Below are positions 14,308 to 20,676 of a stretch of DNA of 23,437 nucleotides, piece by piece. The position numbers and the translations under genes were made by a program. The number at the start of each line of letters is the position of its first letter. Position 1 is the stretch's first letter. Source of the stretch: a virus; the IMG/VR virus record IMGVR_UViG_3300009679_000221, positions 1 to 23,437 of that record; one strand, written 5' to 3'. The notes beneath the pieces were generated by a model. The model was not told where the DNA came from and searched no databases. It saw nothing but the letters and a program-made list of their open reading frames with translations.

Positions 14308-14799
14308 ATGATACGAAAAATAAATAGCAACGATGCTATGAAAACAATTACATTAATGAATGAATATATAGAAGCTAATAAAGATTCTCCTTCTATTGAT
14401 ATGTTAGATAGAGCAGAGTCTGTTTGGATTTCTTATTTGATTAATGCAATACACGAACAAATAAAAAATAATCCCCACTATATTGTGATAGGGGATTTTG
14501 ATAATGATAATAATTTAAATGGTTTTATATTAGCCGCATCTTTCCAGTCTTACTATAATAATAGTACAATCATGGATATAAAAGATTGCGTTGTTAAACC
14601 AGGATACGAAAGAGGTGCTCATGTTGTTATAAGATTATTCAATGAAGTTATGAATCATATAAAGCAACATGGAGGAAAGCACTGGAGGGCAGACTCTATA
14701 CGAGTTAATGAGGATTCACTTAAGTATGGAAAATTTTTACAAAAGAAATATGGGGGAGTACTACATTTTTCTGTAAATGGAATTATAAAGGAGACGTAA
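14308..14799 (+). CDS. GNAT-like acetyltransferase fold protein
   Basis: 163 aa. The order of elements fits a GNAT fold: N-terminal helix (NSNDAMKTITLMNEYIE), a strand pair HYIVIGDFDNDNNLNGFILA, then MDIKDCVVKPGYERGAHVVI with the turn where acetyl-CoA pyrophosphate binds (about 97-105), a helix LFNEVMNHIKQHGGKHW, and RVNEDSLKYGKFLQKKYGGV at the end. The classical Q/RxxGxG/A loop is weak, so activity is uncertain. Similar small GNAT-like genes lie among virion genes in related marine phages, where their substrate is unknown. GAGG precedes the start; the gene ends directly before the next ATG. Confidence 0.5.
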   Translation: MIRKINSNDAMKTITLMNEYIEANKDSPSIDMLDRAESVWISYLINAIHEQIKNNPHYIVIGDFDNDNNLNGFILAASFQSYYNNSTIMDIKDCVVKPGYERGAHVVIRLFNEVMNHIKQHGGKHWRADSIRVNEDSLKYGKFLQKKYGGVLHFSVNGIIKET

Positions 14800-15342
14800 A
14801 TGGGTAAAGGTGGTGGAGGAAGCGGCACTCAAACAGTGGGTATTGATCCAGAGTTTAAGCCGTATTTAGTAGATGCATTATCTGATGTTACAGATAAGTA
14901 TAAAGCAGATAGAGCAGCAGGACCTACTAGTGTTGTAGCATCAATGCAACCAGATCAATTAGCTGCATTAGAAGCAACAAGAAATCAATCCAGAGATATG
15001 ATGCTAGGCAGAGGTCTTTACGATGATAGAACTATGGTCAGTAGAGACTTGCAAAATTTAGCTGGTAGTAAAGTTGGTGAAGCAGCTTATGGTGGTCATC
15101 TTGGATCTGCAAAATCTGCAAGAGCTATGACTGGCGCACTAGCTGATAAAGCAGATGCTTGGAATATTAATAAAAGAAAAGTAGTTGATGATGGTATAAG
15201 TAAACTTGGTAATGTTGGTAGTACAATGCAACAATACGAACAATCTTTAATGGATGCACCACATACTATGGCATCTAGATATTTTGGATACCTAGGTAAT
15301 GCTCCTCAACAAACTCAAACTAGTAAATCAGGAGGTAAGTAA
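14800..15342 (+). CDS. Gly-rich internal virion-like protein
   Basis: 180 aa. The start MGKGGGGSGTQTVGIDPEFK is a Gly-rich leader seen at the N-terminus of internal or ejection proteins in marine podoviruses. The rest is helical and Ala/Asp/Gln-rich (YLVDALSDVTDKYKADRAAG, SMQPDQLAALEATRNQSRDM, SAKSARAMTGALADKADAWN), ending SGGK. No enzyme motif is seen. GGAGACG is the ribosome binding site. The last codons GGA GGT AAG TAA also form the ribosome binding site of the next gene. Role inferred from position and composition. Confidence 0.6.
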   Translation: MGKGGGGSGTQTVGIDPEFKPYLVDALSDVTDKYKADRAAGPTSVVASMQPDQLAALEATRNQSRDMMLGRGLYDDRTMVSRDLQNLAGSKVGEAAYGGHLGSAKSARAMTGALADKADAWNINKRKVVDDGISKLGNVGSTMQQYEQSLMDAPHTMASRYFGYLGNAPQQTQTSKSGGK

Positions 15343-15345
15343 TGC
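15329..15345 (+). repeat. 17-base gene-junction repeat, copy 1
   Basis: CAGGAGGTAAGTAATGC occurs here and at 17363-17379. Each copy holds the last codons of one gene (GGK), the stop, the overlapping ATG and the downstream gene's ribosome binding site. Confidence 0.85.
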
Positions 15346-15761
15346 TTAGATTATCAAAGCCTGCTGATATGATGTCTGATATGCAAGCCGGTCCATTACA
15401 ACAAAGAAAAAGATATGGTGGACCACAAGAAGATATGCAGTTTCAACCTGGAGCTATGTCACAATTTGGTGAAATGTTTAAAGATAAAATGCTCGAAGAG
15501 GGTATGAAAAAGATGGCAATCAAAAAAGGTATGACAGCAGCAGGCACAGCTATGGGTGGACCTATAGGTGGATTCGCAGCAGGCGTTGGTGCAGATCTTT
15601 TACCTGCATTACTTGGTAGCTACTTTAATAGTGGGGGTATGGCTGGCATGCTAGGACCATTATCTATGGAAAGAATTAGCAAAGTAAAATATAAAAGAAC
15701 TGGCGGGGAAACCTCAGAAGAATTTGAAATAGGATTAGGTCCTTTAGCACAGGGAGCATAA
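15342..15761 (+). CDS. Small glycine-zipper virion-like protein
   Basis: 139 aa. The N-terminal 60 residues are Met/Gln/Lys-rich (DMQAGPLQQRKRYGG, FGEMFKDKMLEEGMKKMAIK). Residues 63-100 are a glycine-zipper-like hydrophobic stretch (GMTAAGTAMGGPIGGFAAGV, then LLPALLGSYFNSGGM) that could insert into membranes. The tail ends FEIGLGPLAQGA. Small membrane-active proteins are typical of podovirus ejection complexes, so a part in DNA ejection is plausible but not shown. It contains the FNSGG motif shared with the next two genes. Start overlaps the previous stop (TAATG). Confidence 0.55.
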   Translation: MLRLSKPADMMSDMQAGPLQQRKRYGGPQEDMQFQPGAMSQFGEMFKDKMLEEGMKKMAIKKGMTAAGTAMGGPIGGFAAGVGADLLPALLGSYFNSGGMAGMLGPLSMERISKVKYKRTGGETSEEFEIGLGPLAQGA

Positions 15762-15762
15762 T

Positions 15763-17376
15763 ATGGCAGTACCATACCAACCAGGATATTCCCAATTAAA
15801 CTCTGGGAAATTTGGATTTAGATATAAGGCAGACCCTTTCGTAGATAACATTACACCTGCTTATGGAATGGATGGGGATAGGAATGTTTCGCCACCACCG
15901 AACATGAATACAAACCCAAATGTTTCACAGCAAACAATGCAATACGAAAACCCAGGCAATAATGAGGCACAGCAGCAAACATCCCAAAATCAAAATCGTG
16001 TAAATGTTGCAGGAAGTTATGGGTATAATGAAGTGGGTAAATCAAATCCAATGAACTTATTACCTGGTGGTTCTTATTTATCAGATTTTTTATATGGTCA
16101 AGATGCTAAATTTAATTTTGGGCAATCTGGAACAACTGATACTGCTGGTAATATATTTCAAGAAAGTCCTGCCTCAGGAATAAACCGTTCTTATGATCCT
16201 ATAACTGGAGCACCAGTAGGTTATGCAAGTTCTAGCGATTGGTATGGAAGTTGGACTGGACTTGGAACAGAAGAAGGTCTAGGAGGTCCTAGTAGTAGCT
16301 ATGGACAATTAAGAGCAGCAGGAGAAAATCCAATTTCATCTGCTCTAGGAAGCTATGAAGATTCTTCTTATTATATTCCATGGGAAGATAGAAACTATGG
16401 GGTAACTCCAGCAGGTCAAGCAGGTATCATGGATACTGGTTCAAGACTAAGATATAATACTTTTCAACAAAATCCAGATTTAATTCCAGATTATACATTA
16501 GGAGCAGCTAATACAATGGCTCCTGGTGCAATGAATCCTGGAGATTTTTCTAGAGCCGGAGAGCTTTATAACATGCCACTAACAGATTTAGGTTTTGATG
16601 GTTCAAGAATGGAGAGTTCTGGTCAGCAAGCATATGATCCTACTAACGCACAATTTATGGATAGAAGTTTAATTGGAACTGATGAAGCAATTCCAGGTCA
16701 AGTTGTTTATTTAAAAGATAGTGGTCAGTATGGGGTTGTTAATGAAAGTGGTACAATCTCAACACCATCAGGTACAGTTATTCAAACTGGCGGTACTTGG
16801 AATCCTGATTATGAAGATCATGATGGTAACAGAGGTAGATGGGAAAATCAAGTATCCTTATTAAATAGCAGAACACCTGATAGCCAAATTTCTGGATGGG
16901 AAGGTAGAACTGGAGAAGGTAGTGGTTATGAAGATGGTACAAAACCTGGTAGCTTTACACCAACAGATACATGGTATGATTCAGGATATACAGTAGATAC
17001 AACACCTGGTGGTTGGACTGATGAACCAGGTTATGAAACACCAACAACTTTTAATCCAGGTATAAATAGTGAGTATACTAACCCAGCAAATATAGGAATG
17101 CATCCTAGTGAGTATACTGATCCTGTTGGTTGGACTGATACTAGTGATTACACAGTAGATACAACACCTGGTGGTTGGACTGATGAACCAGATTATGATA
17201 CTGAATCAAGTTCTGATCTTAGTAGTAGTGTTAATGAAGGTGCTGAAGGTAATGTAGTAGATGGTAGTGATTCAGTTAGTTTTTCAGATGATTCACAATA
17301 TACAGATCCTTGGGGTGGAGATGAAGGCTGGTGGAATAAAGGTGGACAAATACCTAATAGAGCAGGAGGTAAGTAA
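15763..17376 (+). CDS. Low-complexity Gly/Tyr/Thr-rich virion-like protein with repeats
   Basis: 537 aa with almost no charged helix. The composition is dominated by Gly, Ser, Thr, Asn, Tyr and Pro, suggesting an extended or disordered protein. The N-terminus MAVPYQPGYSQLNSGKFGFR is followed by a Gln/Asn-rich region. The C-terminal third holds repeats: YTVDTTPGGWTDEP occurs twice (encoded by an exact 40-base repeat) with related EYT(N/D)P units between. It ends WWNKGGQIPNRAGGK. The last codons again form the GGAGGT ribosome binding site and TAATG start of the next gene. No family recognised. Its place among internal-virion-like genes suggests a virion or assembly role. Confidence 0.55.
   Translation: MAVPYQPGYSQLNSGKFGFRYKADPFVDNITPAYGMDGDRNVSPPPNMNTNPNVSQQTMQYENPGNNEAQQQTSQNQNRVNVAGSYGYNEVGKSNPMNLLPGGSYLSDFLYGQDAKFNFGQSGTTDTAGNIFQESPASGINRSYDPITGAPVGYASSSDWYGSWTGLGTEEGLGGPSSSYGQLRAAGENPISSALGSYEDSSYYIPWEDRNYGVTPAGQAGIMDTGSRLRYNTFQQNPDLIPDYTLGAANTMAPGAMNPGDFSRAGELYNMPLTDLGFDGSRMESSGQQAYDPTNAQFMDRSLIGTDEAIPGQVVYLKDSGQYGVVNESGTISTPSGTVIQTGGTWNPDYEDHDGNRGRWENQVSLLNSRTPDSQISGWEGRTGEGSGYEDGTKPGSFTPTDTWYDSGYTVDTTPGGWTDEPGYETPTTFNPGINSEYTNPANIGMHPSEYTDPVGWTDTSDYTVDTTPGGWTDEPDYDTESSSDLSSSVNEGAEGNVVDGSDSVSFSDDSQYTDPWGGDEGWWNKGGQIPNRAGGK
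16990..17029 (+). repeat. 40-base exact repeat, copy 1
   Basis: Encodes TVDTTPGGWTDEP and is repeated exactly at 17152-17191. A 14-base part (TGGACTGATGAACC) recurs at 18609-18622 in the next gene. Confidence 0.9.
17152..17191 (+). repeat. 40-base exact repeat, copy 2
   Basis: Exact copy of 16990-17029, 162 bases downstream in the same frame. The spacing is a multiple of three, so recombination would keep the frame. Confidence 0.9.
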
Positions 17377-17379
17377 TGC
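17363..17379 (+). repeat. 17-base gene-junction repeat, copy 2
   Basis: Exact copy of the junction sequence at 15329-15345. The two copies bound the genes at 15342 and 15763. Confidence 0.85.
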
Positions 17380-20300
17380 GAGTTAAAAAATTTACTAAGA
17401 AAGATCGTCATGGAAATATGATGTCTTTCGAGTTTGATGTAGATAGTGAGTTAGGACTTCAGCAAGTTCCTCCAATGGGTATGGGCGTACCACGTTATAA
17501 AGCTGTAGGTGGAATGGAAAGTAATCATCCAGGTGAACCTAAAGGTAAAGATACTGTACCAGCTTGGTTAACTCCTGTAGAATTTGTAGTTAATAAAGAA
17601 GCTACTGATATGTATGGTCCTATTATTAAGAAGATGAATGATCATGGTAGAGCAATACAGAATGGACAGAAACCTCCAGCACAGTATGCAAATAAAGGAA
17701 AAGAAATTCAAGGTAAGTATCAAGATAATGTAAGAAGAATTTATACTCATCTTAAAAATAAATGGAAATTAAATAATAATCAAATTGGTGCAATCTTAGG
17801 ACAGATAGGTCATGAGACCGGTGGTACTTTTGATTATCAAATGTTAGAAAAGAATGTAGATGCTAGTGTACAAGGACAAGGATTACTTCAAAATACTCCA
17901 GGCAAAAACAGAATGCTTGAACCTTACTTAAAGTATTTAAATAAAAATGAATTAACAAATTCTCCTGAGTCACAAATTGATTTCTTTATGGATAGCTTCA
18001 TGACAAAAGGTGCAGTGCCTAGAGAAGATAATCCTAATACAAAAGAAAATGAAGCTAGCCCTTGGTATCATGGATCAAAGAAAGCAGATCGAATGAGGAA
18101 CGCATTAACGAATAAAGATTTACGTGTTAATGTAGGATGGAAAGATAAAGATCCTTCACTTGTTGGAGAGCTAACTAGATTTATTAATGTACCAGGTGAA
18201 GCATTAAAGAGTAGAGATGCTTGGACGACAGCAGGATTAACATGGGCAAATAAACATGGTATGAAAGTTATTCCAGGATTACCTAAAGATGGAGAGGATG
18301 GTAACTTATATGAGGCAGGAGCAACTACTTCATTTCCTGGAGAAGAGAAGTATGATCAGGCAGTTCCTATGAAAAAACCAGTTCCAACTTGGGCAGATCG
18401 TGCAGGCCAAATAAAAGATAAGTTCATGGATAACCTTCGTTGGAATGAGGGTGGCTCAATTCCTCCAGCTTACTTAGAGCATGGTGGTTGGCATTGGGGT
18501 GATCCTAGTACTTGGGCTTGGGATAAGTGGAATCATGATCCCTCTAAAGATATTAATTCAACTATACCAGATTATGTTGACGCAATGAAAGTAAGTCCTG
18601 GTAATGAGTGGACTGATGAACCTTATGATAGTGTTACACCAAAAGGTAATGTAAATAATAATACTATTGATTCTAATATGGTTGATTCAATTCCTGAGAA
18701 TGCTGTAGATAATAATCCATTACCATCAGAATGGGAAGGATATGCTAAAGAATATAATAGTAATCTTTATGATTCAATTCCTGAGAATGCTGTAGATAAT
18801 AATAATACTATTGATTCTAATATGATTGATTCAATTCCTGAGAATGCTGTACCTGGTTTAAATGCACCTCCTAAAAATAATAATCTTCCTGAAGGATATT
18901 TAGATTTTAAGAATCATCCAATATTAGGTAAGCATTGGTTTGATGGATTACAAGTAAGTGCAAAAGATGGTAGTCCTATTTATACACCTAATTCAGGAAA
19001 GGTGTCTAGTATGGCAGGTAAGATATGGAAGAAGCGTTTGTTAGATGTTGATATTAAAGGACCATTAACTGAACAAGAAAAAGAAAATTATAATAATTAT
19101 CTTAAAGAAAAAGAAAGATTTAAGAAACAAGAAGATGCATATAATGCTTGGTATAAATGGAAAAGTGGAGAAGAGACTAAGAAAAATGTTACAGAAGAAA
19201 ATAATAATATCACTAAACAAATAAAAAGTTTAGATCAAAATATAAACGATGCAGAAAATGGAAACTTAAATGTTGCAGGAGATATAGTAGAAGCTTGGAA
19301 AAAGAAAAAAGAAAATCTTCAAGAAAAGAAAAAAGATAATCTAGCAACAATAGATCAAGATACATGGGGTCAGACTGTTGGTCAACAGTATAAGAAACCC
19401 GTAGGATCTACCACAGGATCTACCACAGGTGCTAATAAAGATGCAGCATTAAATTTATTTAAAGAAACCAAAAATGAAAAGAGTGCTGATGGTTCTAAAG
19501 AGACTGAAAATAAAATTATAGAAGAAGGTCAGAACAAAGGACAGAAAGATCCAGGTGCACTAGAGAAAGCTGAAGGTGTACTAAAAGATTTCTTAGGTCC
19601 ATTGTTTGATACACAAGAACTAAAAAGAATGGCAGTACTTTATCTTGGCTCTAGGCTATTAGGATTTAATCATGGTGGTTCTTTACAGTATGCAGCTAAA
19701 GGTTATTTAAAAAGAGTTGATACTAAAGAAGCTGCAATAAATAAATTCATTGCTGAGAATAGCCATAAGTTTACAGCTGGTTCTATACAAAACTTTAAAA
19801 GGACTGGAGACTATAGTAAACTTATACGTATAGGACAAACTCCTAGACAGGTAGGAGAACGTAAACCTTATTGGAAAAAGGTTGGTAATAAGATGGTAAA
19901 AGGATGGGCACGTGAATATGAGTTAACTGATCCGGTCACAAAGGAAAAGATAAAATATACGTCTACTGATGGTGGTAAAACTAGAATAGATGCATCATAC
20001 CAAACTGATCCTAAGTTAGTAGCAGGTACTCCAGAGTATCAGGATCGTAGAATGAAAATGGCTAAGCATGTAGAAGATCGTATTAAAGAAGATCATAACC
20101 AATTAGATAAAGATGAAACAGGAAGTAAGACTGCTGGTAATTATAAGGTTAGTTATAAAACTAATATTAAACCTGCTAAAGCCGCAGATGAAATAGTTAA
20201 ATGGGCTATGGAAAATAATATCGATCCTCTTGCAGCATCGCAGTATGGTACTCAAGCATACAATATGGCTATTGCACATACAAATAGAGATCCAGATGGT

Positions 20301-20672
20301 ATAAAACCAAGTAGTCTAAGACCTTTCTTAGAGCAACTTGCAATTGTTCATAAGGCTGCAGTACCTGGTTTACTTAAAGAAACTGTAGACGGAGAGACTG
20401 TTACATTTTCTCATGATAAATTTAAAACACTAAATGATAATATCATTCAATCTAAATATGGAGTTGGACATGGATTAAGTCCAGTAGCACAGCAAAAGCA
20501 ACTTGAAATCTTTTATGGTAATGTTAAAGTTGAATTTGAAAAGCAAGTTAAAAATCGTACATTAGATAAGAGGTATAGAAATCCAATACCAGGATATACA
20601 CCCTTTGCATTATTTGCACAAGACTTACTTAACTATAATATGAAATTAAAAGCTGAAGGTAAAGGAGCTTAA
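17376..20672 (+). CDS. Large tail/internal virion protein with tape-measure-like motif and lysozyme-like domain
   Basis: 1098 aa. Residues 42-91 (GGMESNHPGEPKGKDTVPAW, then LTPVEFVVNKEATDMYGPII) match the short GG...DTVPAxLTPGEFV motif found in phage tape-measure-type proteins, with Val in place of the usual Gly. Residues about 120-245 look like a phage tail lysozyme domain: YTHLKNKWKLNNNQIGAILG, then QIGHETGGTFDYQ with Glu147 as candidate catalytic residue. Residues about 420-500 contain DSIPENAVDNN repeats. About 580-680 is charged coiled coil (EKENYNNYLKEKERFKKQED). The C-terminal third is a helical domain with RNPIPGYTPFALFAQDLLNY at the end. RWNEGG (355-360) and GFNHGG (763-768) copies of a motif shared with neighbours are present. 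A virion-associated wall-degrading and ejection role is likely; details are inferred. Confidence 0.62.
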   Translation: MRVKKFTKKDRHGNMMSFEFDVDSELGLQQVPPMGMGVPRYKAVGGMESNHPGEPKGKDTVPAWLTPVEFVVNKEATDMYGPIIKKMNDHGRAIQNGQKPPAQYANKGKEIQGKYQDNVRRIYTHLKNKWKLNNNQIGAILGQIGHETGGTFDYQMLEKNVDASVQGQGLLQNTPGKNRMLEPYLKYLNKNELTNSPESQIDFFMDSFMTKGAVPREDNPNTKENEASPWYHGSKKADRMRNALTNKDLRVNVGWKDKDPSLVGELTRFINVPGEALKSRDAWTTAGLTWANKHGMKVIPGLPKDGEDGNLYEAGATTSFPGEEKYDQAVPMKKPVPTWADRAGQIKDKFMDNLRWNEGGSIPPAYLEHGGWHWGDPSTWAWDKWNHDPSKDINSTIPDYVDAMKVSPGNEWTDEPYDSVTPKGNVNNNTIDSNMVDSIPENAVDNNPLPSEWEGYAKEYNSNLYDSIPENAVDNNNTIDSNMIDSIPENAVPGLNAPPKNNNLPEGYLDFKNHPILGKHWFDGLQVSAKDGSPIYTPNSGKVSSMAGKIWKKRLLDVDIKGPLTEQEKENYNNYLKEKERFKKQEDAYNAWYKWKSGEETKKNVTEENNNITKQIKSLDQNINDAENGNLNVAGDIVEAWKKKKENLQEKKKDNLATIDQDTWGQTVGQQYKKPVGSTTGSTTGANKDAALNLFKETKNEKSADGSKETENKIIEEGQNKGQKDPGALEKAEGVLKDFLGPLFDTQELKRMAVLYLGSRLLGFNHGGSLQYAAKGYLKRVDTKEAAINKFIAENSHKFTAGSIQNFKRTGDYSKLIRIGQTPRQVGERKPYWKKVGNKMVKGWAREYELTDPVTKEKIKYTSTDGGKTRIDASYQTDPKLVAGTPEYQDRRMKMAKHVEDRIKEDHNQLDKDETGSKTAGNYKVSYKTNIKPAKAADEIVKWAMENNIDPLAASQYGTQAYNMAIAHTNRDPDGIKPSSLRPFLEQLAIVHKAAVPGLLKETVDGETVTFSHDKFKTLNDNIIQSKYGVGHGLSPVAQQKQLEIFYGNVKVEFEKQVKNRTLDKRYRNPIPGYTPFALFAQDLLNYNMKLKAEGKGA
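18684..18851 (+). repeat. Three direct repeats encoding DSIPENAV
   Basis: The unit GATTCAATTCCTGAGAATGC and following bases occurs at 18684, 18771 and 18828. The first and second copies agree over 33 bases. The first and third also share an upstream block encoding NTIDSNM. All are in frame. Confidence 0.88.
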
Positions 20673-20676
20673 TAAC

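Noticed and set aside
14471-14496. Hairpin ATCCCC ... GGGGAT followed by TTTT
   Set aside because: It sits in the middle of the GNAT-like gene with only a six-base core stem and a weak T-run, so it is not a credible terminator.
19403-19428. Tandem GGATCTACCACA duplication in the large tail protein gene
   Set aside because: It is only two short units encoding GSTTGSTTG, a linker-like sequence; it is not strong enough for a separate claim.
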